From NCBI RefSeq assembly GCF_951805225.1, contig NZ_OX638201.1:1736001-1800000 (forward strand): a stretch of 64,000 nt of DNA, given 5' to 3'. A program made the position numbers and the translations under genes. Below are positions 52,038 through 60,027 of this stretch, one piece after another; position 1 is the first letter of the stretch, and each line of letters starts with the position of its first letter. This stretch comes from an uncultured Flavobacterium sp. Lineage in GTDB: Bacteria; Bacteroidota; Bacteroidia; Flavobacteriales; Flavobacteriaceae. The notes beneath the pieces are model-generated. The model saw nothing but the letters and a program-made list of their open reading frames with translations. It was not told where the DNA came from and did no database searches.

Positions 52038-53033
52038 ATGACTTATTTACCAGATTCAAACCGATATCAAAAAATGGAATACCGTCGTTGTGGCAACAGC
52101 GGATTAATGCTTCCAGCGCTTTCTCTTGGTTTGTGGCATAACTTTGGCGCGATCGATAATACCGAAAACGCAAGAAACATATTGCACACTGCTTTTGATA
52201 ATGGTATTACACATTTTGATCTTGCCAATAATTACGGTCCTCCGGCGGGATCTGCTGAGACTACTTTTGGACAAATATTCAAACAGGATTTTAAACCTTT
52301 TCGTGACGAACTTTTGATTTCTACAAAAGCCGGATGGCCAATGTGGGAAGGTCCTTATGGAGATTTCGGTTCTAAAAAGCATTTGATTGCCAGCTTAGAC
52401 CAAAGTCTGAAACGTATGGATTTAGAATATGTGGATATTTTTTATCACCACAGACCGGATCCAAACACACCAATGGAAGAAACTATGGCAGCGCTGGATT
52501 TAATTGTCCGTCAGGGAAAAGCACTTTATGTAGGTGTTTCGAGTTATAGTCCTTCCGAAACTCAAAAGGCTTTTACAATCTTGAAACAATTAGGAACTCC
52601 TTGTGTGATTCATCAGCCAAAATATTCGATGTTGGAGCGTTCTGTTGAAGATGGATTATTGGATGTTCTGGAATTAAATGGTATTGGCGGAATCGCTTTT
52701 TCACCTCTTGCACAAGGTCTTTTGACAAATAAATATCTAAACGGAATTCCCGAAAATTCAAGAGCTACAGCACATCGCGGAAATGGCGCAATCGAAGAAG
52801 ACGCAATCACGCCTGAGAATATTGCCAAGGTTAAAAAGCTTAACGAAATGGCATTAGAACGCGGACAAACATTGGCACAAATGGCGTTGTCATGGGTCAT
52901 GAAAGACAAAAGAATTTCATCGGTTATTATTGGCGCAAGTAAACCCGAGCAAGTAATTGATTCTGTGGGATGTCTTAAAAACACTTCGTTTTCTGCAGAG
53001 GAACTTAAAGCAATCAATCAAATTCTGATATAA
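52038..53033 (+). CDS. Aldo/keto reductase (L-glyceraldehyde-3-phosphate reductase type)
   Basis: 331 residues forming the AKR (beta/alpha)8 barrel. The catalytic tetrad is visible: Asp and Tyr in HFDLANNYGPPAGSAE, Lys in LLISTKAGWPM and His in IFYHHRPD. The NADPH site near the C-terminus is VIIGASKPEQVIDSV. The N-terminal YRRCGNSGLMLPALSLGLWHNFG and the YGPPAGSAE segment are those of the YghZ-like AKR14 group, which reduces small aldehydes. The upstream partner gene is GlcG/HbpS-like. Physiological substrate not determined by sequence. Confidence 0.92.
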   Translation: MTYLPDSNRYQKMEYRRCGNSGLMLPALSLGLWHNFGAIDNTENARNILHTAFDNGITHFDLANNYGPPAGSAETTFGQIFKQDFKPFRDELLISTKAGWPMWEGPYGDFGSKKHLIASLDQSLKRMDLEYVDIFYHHRPDPNTPMEETMAALDLIVRQGKALYVGVSSYSPSETQKAFTILKQLGTPCVIHQPKYSMLERSVEDGLLDVLELNGIGGIAFSPLAQGLLTNKYLNGIPENSRATAHRGNGAIEEDAITPENIAKVKKLNEMALERGQTLAQMALSWVMKDKRISSVIIGASKPEQVIDSVGCLKNTSFSAEELKAINQILI

Positions 53034-53147
53034 AGCAATTACAAATTGGCGCAAGTTTTAAATAAAAAAATCAGCGCCAATCCGCTTAATCCGCAAAATC
53101 AGTGGGCAATTTACAAGAAACAAAAACTAACTATCTAACCCATAATT

Positions 53148-54608
53148 ATGAAAACATACCATTTTACAACATGCCTGACCATCATGTTATCGGGATTTTT
53201 GACCAATAATCTCGTCGCTCAAAAAAGTCCTTCAAAAACGGATTATAAAAGCGTTACGGTTTATGTAACAGCAAAAAATACCAATAACAAACTAACAAAA
53301 ACAGAAACTTTATCTTTTATAGACAAACCACAACCTATAGAAAAAGAATTTTCGGTATTTGTTGATCCTTCAAAGACTTATCAAACTATGTTGGGAATTG
53401 GTGGCGCTATTACTGATGCTTCCGCCGAAGTTTTCTACAAGCTTTCTAAAGAGCAACAAGCAGAAATCCTGACTGCTTATTATGATAAAGAAAAAGGTAT
53501 TGGCTATACTTTAGCACGAACAAACATGCAAAGCTGCGATTTCTCAAGTGATATCTACAGTTATATTGCCGAAGGTGATAAAGACTTAAAAACCTTTGAT
53601 ATTAGCCACGACAGAAAATACCGAATTCCGTTAATTAAAGAAGCTATTACAAAAGCGGGCGGAAAACTAACTTTATACGCTTCGCCGTGGAGTCCGCCAG
53701 CGTGGATGAAAACCAATAATAATGTTTTGCAAGGCGGAGCTTTAAAACCGGAATACAACCAAAGCTGGGCAAACTTTTTTGTGAAATTTATAAAGGAATA
53801 CGAAAAAGAGGGAATTCCAATTTGGGGTTACACGGTACAAAACGAACCTATGGCGGTGCAAAAATGGGAATCTTGCATTTTTACGGCGCAAGAAGAACGC
53901 GATTTTATCAAAAACTTTCTTGGACCAACAATGCAAAAAGCGGGTTTGTCTAAAAAGAAATTGATTATGTGGGATCATAATCGTGATTTAATGTACCAAC
54001 GTGTGAGTACGGTTTTGGAAGATAACGATGCAGCAAAATATGTTTGGGGAATTGGATATCACTGGTACGAAGATTGGCATAAAAACGGAATGAACTTTGA
54101 GGCTGAGCGCCGTGTGGCAGAAGCTTTTCCGGATAAATCACTTATCTTAACAGAAGGTTGTGCGGCTGATTTTGACCAAAAGTTATTGACGGATTGGACT
54201 TATGGCGAAAAATATGGTATGTCGATGATTAACGATTTCAATATTGGAACGGTTGCCTGGACGGACTGGAATATTTTACTAGACGAAAAAGGCGGACCAA
54301 ACCACGTTCAAAACTTTTGTATGTCGCCTATTCACGCTGATCTTTCAACCGGAAAATTGATTTATACAAACGGATATTATTATTTAGGTCACTTTTCTAA
54401 ATTCATTCATCCGGGCGCAAAACGTGTGGCGTGCAATTCCAGCAGTAATAAACTTTTGTCTACAGCATTTGTAAATCAGGATAATAATCTTGAAGTTGTC
54501 GTGATGAATCAATCTGATGATAACGTAGATTATTTTCTTTGGATAAAAGGTAAAGCTTCAAAAATAACAAGTCTCGCACATTCGATCGCTACTTTAGAAG
54601 TAAAATAA
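53148..54608 (+). CDS. Glycoside hydrolase family 30 (glucosylceramidase-like)
   Basis: A 486-residue secreted enzyme with signal peptide (ends NLVAQ). The barrel begins YQTMLGIGGAITDASAEVF. Catalytic residues are Glu233 (acid/base) in TVQNEPMA and Glu336 (nucleophile) in ILTEGCA, a spacing normal for GH30. The C-terminal beta-sandwich side domain (NSSSNKLLSTAFVNQDNN to the end) is complete. GH30 enzymes with this start act on beta-glucosides, beta-1,6-glucan or related beta-linked glycans. It is 114 bp after the reductase gene, with CGGATT-type repeat remnants in that gap, and upstream of a carbohydrate-binding protein. Confidence 0.93.
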   Translation: MKTYHFTTCLTIMLSGFLTNNLVAQKSPSKTDYKSVTVYVTAKNTNNKLTKTETLSFIDKPQPIEKEFSVFVDPSKTYQTMLGIGGAITDASAEVFYKLSKEQQAEILTAYYDKEKGIGYTLARTNMQSCDFSSDIYSYIAEGDKDLKTFDISHDRKYRIPLIKEAITKAGGKLTLYASPWSPPAWMKTNNNVLQGGALKPEYNQSWANFFVKFIKEYEKEGIPIWGYTVQNEPMAVQKWESCIFTAQEERDFIKNFLGPTMQKAGLSKKKLIMWDHNRDLMYQRVSTVLEDNDAAKYVWGIGYHWYEDWHKNGMNFEAERRVAEAFPDKSLILTEGCAADFDQKLLTDWTYGEKYGMSMINDFNIGTVAWTDWNILLDEKGGPNHVQNFCMSPIHADLSTGKLIYTNGYYYLGHFSKFIHPGAKRVACNSSSNKLLSTAFVNQDNNLEVVVMNQSDDNVDYFLWIKGKASKITSLAHSIATLEVK

Positions 54609-54649
54609 ATTTTCTAATACATAGGTTTCACGTTTATACCTAATCTATG

Positions 54650-55020
54650 TGAAGACGCACTGCTGTGCGCCTCTACGAATATTCGATGTCAATAAATATT
54701 GTTGACTACAGGGTTTTATCGTGGATATCCAAAACCGTACGCCTTGTTTGTGTTCAATATAAACCCGACAGGTTTTTAAAACCTGTCAGGTCTAAAAACG
54801 CAAAAATAAAGAAAGAAGTCATAGATTGTATTGTAGATATGCAAAACCGTGCGCCTTGTTTGTGTTCAATATAGACCCGACAGGTTTTTAAAACCTGTCG
54901 GGTCTAACAACACTAAAATAAAGAAAGAAGTCATAGATTTTATCGTAGATATGCAAAACTGTACGCCTTGTTTGTGTTCAATCCAGACCCGACAGGTTTT
55001 AAAAACCTGTCGGGTCTAAC
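54650..55020. repeat. Tandem array of family B hairpins in reverse orientation (three copies, 112 bp)
   Basis: Palindromes start at 54761, 54873 and 54985. Here the flank TTTGTGTTCAATATA lies before the hairpin, the reverse complement of the arrangement at 40 kb. Copies 2 and 3 have CCCGACAGG paired with CCTGTCGGG; copy 1 has CCCGACAGG opposite CCTGTCAGG, a mismatch. A GACGCACTGCTGTGCGCC hairpin sits at the left end. A frame starting at 54968 runs through this repeat and is not a real N-terminus. Confidence 0.9.
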
Positions 55021-55063
55021 AACGCTAAAATCAATGCGTTGTAATAATCCAAAAAAGAATAAT

Positions 55064-55714
55064 ATGAAAAGAATATTAACAATCCTGAATATTTTCATTT
55101 TGATTGGCACATCGGCAATAGCCCAAACATCGGCTGAAAAGTCAAAACCAATGAAATTACAGCAGATTCCGGGAAAAATAGAATGTGAATTTTATGATCT
55201 TGGCGGGGAAGGCATTGCGTATCACGATACTGATGAAGTCAATAATGGCAGCGGAAAACTGAATCCCGTTAACGGAAATCCTTTGAATGAATTCCGAATA
55301 AAAGAAGCCGTGGATATTTCGTATACAAAAACAGATAGTATTGATGATACATCTTATACCAAAGTTCCTCTCAAGATGAAACAGCTTTATGTGGGCTGGA
55401 CGCAACCTTCAGAATGGATAAATTATACGATTCTGGTTAAGAAATCCGGAACGTACAAAATTGGTGTTTTGTATACCGCAAATGGTGATGGCGCAATTTC
55501 TATCGCAGTAAACGGAAAAGACGCCACAGGAAATATGAAAATTGAATCAACACATGACGACAAAGATCCCGTTGCGTGGCGACAATGGCATCATTGGAAT
55601 AGTTCGGAAAACATAGGAACTATTAAACTCGAAAAAGGCACACAATTACTAACCTTGCATATTGTCGAAAACGGGAACATGAATTTAGATTACCTGACTT
55701 TTACTCCCAATTAA
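55064..55714 (+). CDS. Stand-alone secreted carbohydrate-binding protein (CBM6-like)
   Basis: The ATG at 55064 gives 216 residues and opens directly into a signal peptide (MKRILTILNIFILIG, ends SAIAQ). The rest is one beta-sandwich: IPGKIECEFYDLGGEGIAYH at the start, VGWTQPSEWINYTILVKKSG, GTYKIGVLYTANGDGAISI and LHIVENGNMNLDYLTFTP at the end. This is the strand pattern of CBM6-type modules usually attached to glycosidases. No catalytic domain is present, so it is a lone binding module, likely working with the GH30 enzyme encoded upstream (inference). Three family B hairpins separate it from GH30. Confidence 0.8.
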   Translation: MKRILTILNIFILIGTSAIAQTSAEKSKPMKLQQIPGKIECEFYDLGGEGIAYHDTDEVNNGSGKLNPVNGNPLNEFRIKEAVDISYTKTDSIDDTSYTKVPLKMKQLYVGWTQPSEWINYTILVKKSGTYKIGVLYTANGDGAISIAVNGKDATGNMKIESTHDDKDPVAWRQWHHWNSSENIGTIKLEKGTQLLTLHIVENGNMNLDYLTFTPN

Positions 55715-55716
55715 TT

Positions 55717-55807
55717 TTTTCACCATATAAGTTATGTAAGTTTATTTAAGCTGTACGCATATTTACAATTCAGCTTATATTTTCTTATATCACTTATATG
55801 GTGAAAA
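55717..55807. repeat. 91-bp hairpin element with TTTTCACCATATAAGT ends
   Basis: TTTTCACCATATAAGT (55717-55732) is exactly inverted at 55792-55807, with weaker pairing inward to AAGCTG / CAGCTT. An extra half end (ACTTATATGGTG) follows at 55810-55821. It starts two bases after the stop of the binding-protein gene. The right half is shared with the element at 239-363. Confidence 0.88.
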
Positions 55808-55923
55808 TAACTTATATGGTGGAAATCTTCAAATCAAGTATTTCTACCTAAAACCAGTTCATTCTATCTTTCTAAATTAGCTCAATAAAATAATCGTCAT
55901 TTTAATTCTCTTATAAAGATCTT

Positions 55924-56607
55924 ATGAGCAATCCCATTTTTACCGCACTTTTACCAATCCAAAAAGAATTTTCGCACTATTTACCTAACAGAAATTTCCT
56001 TGAATTCAATGGAAAACCTGTTTATCAATATATGATTGAAAAACTACTGAAAATTGATGCATTCGAAAGTATTGTTATCAATACAGATTCTGACGATGTG
56101 AAGGAATATTGCAAAAGCAACGGAAAATTAAGGATAATCGACCGACCAAAATCTTTAATTGGCGAAGACATAAAATCGGATTTAATTACAGCTTATACTC
56201 TTGACAAAATTGGTGGAGAACATTTTATCGAAATTCAAAGCTTTAATCCATTGCTTACGCAATTTACAATAGAAAGTTTCATTAAAGAATATACGGATCT
56301 TATAGTGAACGGAGAATATTATGATTCGTTTTTTAGCATTCAGCGTTACGAGTTGAGAAATTACGATTTAGATAAAAGGGAAATGAAAGATGACTTCCCG
56401 TTTTCAATAATCGAAAACGGAATTCTTTACGGATTTAATCGTACCACTTTCCGTAAAAATCGAAAAAAAATTGGAAAAATGGCAACACTTTCTGACGTAA
56501 AAGAAATTGAGAATACACTTTTGGATTCAGAAACTAACTATGAATTAGTGAAACTGGTTTTTGCGAATCAGGATAAATTTCCAGCTATTTTTCATAGTGG
56601 CGTTTAG
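55924..56607 (+). CDS. Diverged acylneuraminate cytidylyltransferase-like nucleotidyltransferase
   Basis: 227 residues with the overall fold order of CMP-sialic-acid/CMP-Kdo synthetases: FLEFNGKPVYQYMIEKLLK, SIVINTDSDDVKEYC, RPKSLIGEDIKSDLITAYTL and ENGILYGFNRTTFRKNRKKIG. The usual CTP-binding start (IPARxGSKRxxxKN) is replaced by LLPIQKEFSHYLPNRNF, so the Gly-Ser-Lys loop is lost. The second motif, which normally reads L.PTSPL, is IQSFNPLL. Activity on CTP is therefore doubtful; it may use another donor or be regulatory. No sialic-acid synthesis genes are adjacent. It stands alone, closed by a strong terminator. Confidence 0.7.
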   Translation: MSNPIFTALLPIQKEFSHYLPNRNFLEFNGKPVYQYMIEKLLKIDAFESIVINTDSDDVKEYCKSNGKLRIIDRPKSLIGEDIKSDLITAYTLDKIGGEHFIEIQSFNPLLTQFTIESFIKEYTDLIVNGEYYDSFFSIQRYELRNYDLDKREMKDDFPFSIIENGILYGFNRTTFRKNRKKIGKMATLSDVKEIENTLLDSETNYELVKLVFANQDKFPAIFHSGV

Positions 56608-56624
56608 ATAAAAGAAATAGAATT

Positions 56625-56668
56625 AAAAAAGGGATTATTTCATTATTAGTGAAATAATCCCTTTTTTT
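56625..56668. terminator. Bidirectional terminator between convergent genes
   Basis: An 18-base perfect stem, AAAAAAGGGATTATTTCA with its inverse, a seven-base loop, and T runs on both strands. It lies 17 bp after the cytidylyltransferase stop and 35 bp past the TonB receptor stop. Confidence 0.95.
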
Positions 56669-56702
56669 ATAAAACCTCAAAAGCTATCTTCTCGAAATAA
56701 TC

Positions 56703-59117
56703 TTAGAATTTAAATGTAACATTTGCTGTTATACGAGTTGGATTTTGAGCTGCAAGTCTGTAAGACCAATATTTTTCGTTGGTAATATTATCTACTTTAA
56801 GACCAAGTCTGTATTTTGGCTGATCGTAGAAAAGTGAAGCATCTAATACCGTATACGACGGAATAGAAAACTTGAACGCTGCGGTATTTGTCTGGTTATA
56901 TTTACTACCATAAATACCTCCAAAACCAATTCCTAAACCTTGCGCGCCACCTGTCGTAACTCTATAACTTGCCCATAAATTTGCCGTAGTTGGTGATCCG
57001 GCCGTTGATGGTCGTAAACCTTGGAAATTAGGATTACTCTTTTCAAATTTACTATCATTATAAGTATAACCTGCAACGATATTTAATCCTGAAATTGGGT
57101 TGGCAATAAACTCCGCTTCGAAACCTTTACTAACTTGAGTTCCATCCTGAACTGAGAAGTTTGAATGATCCGGATCGTCACGAGTAACATTTGTTACCTG
57201 AATATCGTAATAACTTAATGTAGCCGAGATTTTATTAAGGTCAAACTTAAATCCTCCCTCCCATTGATTCGCCTGATTTGGTTTGAATGTATTACCATAA
57301 AAATCAGAACCCGAAACGTTGCTAAAACCATTCATATAATTACCAAAAACCGAAATTTTTTCTTTCATAATTTGGTAAACTAATCCAAATTTTGGAGATA
57401 AAGCCGTTTGGTTATAATTTCCGGCGATCGAATCTTTGCTTGGATAATAAGTTCCGTTGTTCATATAGCGATCCACACGAATTCCTCCCATTGCCAATAA
57501 TCTATCTGTAACATTCAAAACATCCGAAACATAAGCACTATAGGTTTCTTCGTCATTCGATACATAATTAGTAAACTTAGCGGTAACAAACATTGGCGCC
57601 ACTTTATCCACATTAAAATTATTATAAGCATCACCCGGTTTTTTATAATCCATTGCCGGCATGTTTACAATTGCATCATTACGTGTTGCGCGCAAACTAT
57701 AATAATCAACTCCCGCTACAACTCTGTTTTTCAGCTTTCCGATATTAAATTTACCAATAAAATTTTGCTGAATATCAGTTCCGTAAAACGGAGATTCCTG
57801 ATACGTAACTTGTTGTCTTAATGTCGTTGGTGATGTCATTTGCAATGCTACCACATAACCATCAGATGATGATCTTGTTCTAGATAAGATGGTTTGGGAC
57901 GTCCATTCATCAGAGATTTTATACTTTAACTGCGCAAAAACATTGTATTGCTGACTTGTATAATTGATGGTATTATTGGCAAAAGATAATTTATAAGGAA
58001 TATCAAGCGCTTCAATACTCGTTAAAGCTCCTTTTCCCGCAAACGGAGTAAGTCTGGTTGGCGAAGTTGCTTTGTATAAACTAAATTCGGCGTCGATTAA
58101 AAGCGTTAATCTCTCGTTGATTTCATAAGAAAAACTTGGAGCTATAGAAAAGTTTTTGTTGAATCCTGCGTCCTGAAAACTTCTTTCGCTATGAAAAGCC
58201 GTATTTACTCTCAACAAAGCCGTTTTATCTGCGTTAATTGGCGTATTAATATCTGCCGTAAAACGATTCAAATCCCAACTTGCTGCTGAGTACGAAATTT
58301 CACCTTTGAAGGAATCAAAAGGCTTTTTGGTAACACGATTAAATAAACCTCCAAATGATGATAATGTACTTCCAAAAAGTGTTGCAGATGGTCCTTTGAT
58401 AACCTCAATACGCTCTAAATTTGCAGGATCAATACTCGTATAAGTAAAACTACCAACACCGTTTCTAACAACTTGAGGCGTTGCAAAACCTCTCGAAATA
58501 GAAGTTGTTCGGCCTTGATTTCTTACTTCGGCAATACCGGCTCCGGGAACGTTTTTAAAAGCACTATTATAATCTGTAATAACCTGCTCTTTCATTAATT
58601 CCTTGCTTACGACGATATAAACCTGTGAATTTTCAATGTTTTTTAAAGGCATTTTTGCTACATCAAAACTTTCTTTTTTAGCAAAACGATTTCCTCCAGT
58701 ACGAATTACAACATCATCAAGATTCTCTACAGATGAGTTTACTCTTATGTCAACATCTGCAGTTGGAGCTTGTTCTGTAATCTCAGCAGTTTCGGTAGAT
58801 GACGCATATCCTGCCATCGAAACTTCTAAAGTATATTTTCCAAAAGGTAATTTTTTGAAATCATATTTACCTGCTGAATTGGTTACAGCACTTTTATTTA
58901 TTTCGATCAATTTTACCACAACTCCCTGACTTGCATTACCGTCGTTTGTGATAACAGTTCCGGAAATTTGTCCTGTAGTTGCTGTTTGCGCCTGAATAAA
59001 TCCAACATTCAAAACTGAGAATATCAGAATAAGAAATGCTAAATTATATTTTGATTTTTGTTGTTTTTTTTGATTAATCTCCTTTAAAGAAGACATTATT
59101 AGTAATGGTATTTTCAT
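56703..59117 (-). CDS. TonB-dependent siderophore receptor
   Basis: 804 residues; the alternative ATG at 59096 is equally possible. After a signal peptide (ends GFIQAQ), a carboxypeptidase-like domain spans about 48-125 (ISGTVITNDGNASQGVVV). The plug has the FhuA-type sequence IRTGGNRFAKKESFDVAKMP, NVPGAGIAEVRNQGRTTSISRGF and RIEVIKGPSATLFGS. The barrel ends with NITNEKYWSYRLAAQNPTRI and a final Phe. This pattern is that of ferric-siderophore receptors rather than SusC proteins, and no SusD follows. No Fur-like site is convincing upstream. It is a single gene. Confidence 0.92.
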   Translation of the reverse strand: MKIPLLIMSSLKEINQKKQQKSKYNLAFLILIFSVLNVGFIQAQTATTGQISGTVITNDGNASQGVVVKLIEINKSAVTNSAGKYDFKKLPFGKYTLEVSMAGYASSTETAEITEQAPTADVDIRVNSSVENLDDVVIRTGGNRFAKKESFDVAKMPLKNIENSQVYIVVSKELMKEQVITDYNSAFKNVPGAGIAEVRNQGRTTSISRGFATPQVVRNGVGSFTYTSIDPANLERIEVIKGPSATLFGSTLSSFGGLFNRVTKKPFDSFKGEISYSAASWDLNRFTADINTPINADKTALLRVNTAFHSERSFQDAGFNKNFSIAPSFSYEINERLTLLIDAEFSLYKATSPTRLTPFAGKGALTSIEALDIPYKLSFANNTINYTSQQYNVFAQLKYKISDEWTSQTILSRTRSSSDGYVVALQMTSPTTLRQQVTYQESPFYGTDIQQNFIGKFNIGKLKNRVVAGVDYYSLRATRNDAIVNMPAMDYKKPGDAYNNFNVDKVAPMFVTAKFTNYVSNDEETYSAYVSDVLNVTDRLLAMGGIRVDRYMNNGTYYPSKDSIAGNYNQTALSPKFGLVYQIMKEKISVFGNYMNGFSNVSGSDFYGNTFKPNQANQWEGGFKFDLNKISATLSYYDIQVTNVTRDDPDHSNFSVQDGTQVSKGFEAEFIANPISGLNIVAGYTYNDSKFEKSNPNFQGLRPSTAGSPTTANLWASYRVTTGGAQGLGIGFGGIYGSKYNQTNTAAFKFSIPSYTVLDASLFYDQPKYRLGLKVDNITNEKYWSYRLAAQNPTRITANVTFKF

Positions 59118-59225
59118 CTGATTATTCTTATTTAAACTGATTCTAAATTAGATCGCAAATGAACAATATTTATTTGAATTTATTCGCATAAGAATATAAT
59201 TTTTTTCGAAATAAATAATCTAAAA

Positions 59226-59247
59226 TCAGTGTGTACAAACACACTGA
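59226..59247. promoter_or_regulatory. Perfect palindrome upstream of the siderophore receptor
   Basis: TCAGTGTGT, four bases, ACACACTGA, 109 bp upstream of the receptor start. A second hairpin, ATCTGTAA / TTACAGAT, lies at about 59380-59398. Both are in the 478-bp divergent gap (59118-59595), which otherwise shows no clear promoter or gene. They could be regulator sites. Confidence 0.45.
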
Positions 59248-59595
59248 AAAAAGCTGCAAGTTTATTCTGACTCTACAAACTTTTTCTTTAATTTTGAGAA
59301 GAGTTTAAATATAATTTGAGTCTTTGAGGAATTATTGAAACAGTCAAATTCGCAAAACACAACTGTCAAATACTTATCTGTAACTTGCTATTACAGATCT
59401 GTAAAACAGGTATTTTTACTTACATAACATCACTATTTTTTGAATACTTTCGATGTGTTCAAACACCGCTCTTTTACTACGCCAAAATCGGAAGATAATC
59501 TACACGCCGCGCCACAATAAAGCTAGAATTAATGGATTTCAATTTAGAAAATGCGATCCTTTTCAAATAATACATATTAACATTAGAATATAATT

Positions 59596-59994
59596 ATGGA
59601 ATCATCTGAACTTATTCTGAATTTACTAATTGGAGGAATCTTAGGTCTTGTAGGCCAAATGTTGAGATTTCTAGTTGGCTATAAAAAGCTATATGATGTA
59701 GCTGCAAAAGAAAGTATAGCGCCTTCGCAAATGTTTGATACCAGCAGGTTTGTCATTAGTCTTATTATTGGTTTTGTGGCAGGTATAGTTGGAGTTGTAT
59801 CAATATCAGATTTTAAGTCAACTATTTTTAGTGCAACTCCAAAAGAAACCATAATGACGCTTATCGGAATTGGTTATGCAGGAACCGACTTTATCGAAGG
59901 TTTTATAAAAAAATCTATTCCCTCAAATACTACAGAATCCGTTGCCGATGACGGAAAAGCGCCTCGCCCCGGAGCGTCTGAACAACCAGGATAA
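59596..59994 (+). CDS. Small membrane protein, first gene of an uncharacterised operon
   Basis: 132 residues with three predicted membrane segments: about 6-27 (LILNLLIGGILGLVGQMLRFLV), 51-70 (FVISLIIGFVAGIVGVVSI) and a weaker one near 84-100. A charged, proline-rich tail ends APRPGASEQPG. No signal peptide and no family I recognise; the size and helices are compatible with a holin-like or small effector/anchor protein, but nothing proves it. It is 33 bp upstream of the next gene, which overlaps the protease gene, so the three form one operon. Confidence 0.7.
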   Translation: MESSELILNLLIGGILGLVGQMLRFLVGYKKLYDVAAKESIAPSQMFDTSRFVISLIIGFVAGIVGVVSISDFKSTIFSATPKETIMTLIGIGYAGTDFIEGFIKKSIPSNTTESVADDGKAPRPGASEQPG

Positions 59995-60027
59995 TTTGAT
60001 ACGAACCAACCCCAAAATATAACCAAC

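Noticed and set aside
54968..55063. N-terminal extension of the carbohydrate-binding protein from an ATG at 54968
   Set aside because: The extension is translated hairpin repeat. The ATG at 55064 opens directly into a standard signal peptide.
55924..56607. Sialic-acid utilisation island, from a sialate O-acetylesterase and a NeuA-like gene
   Set aside because: No sialidase, aldolase, kinase or sialic transporter is present, the esterase class is broad, and the NeuA-like protein lacks its CTP loop.
59118..59595. Fur box upstream of the siderophore receptor
   Set aside because: No stretch resembles the GATAATGATAATCATTATC-type consensus; only unrelated palindromes are present.
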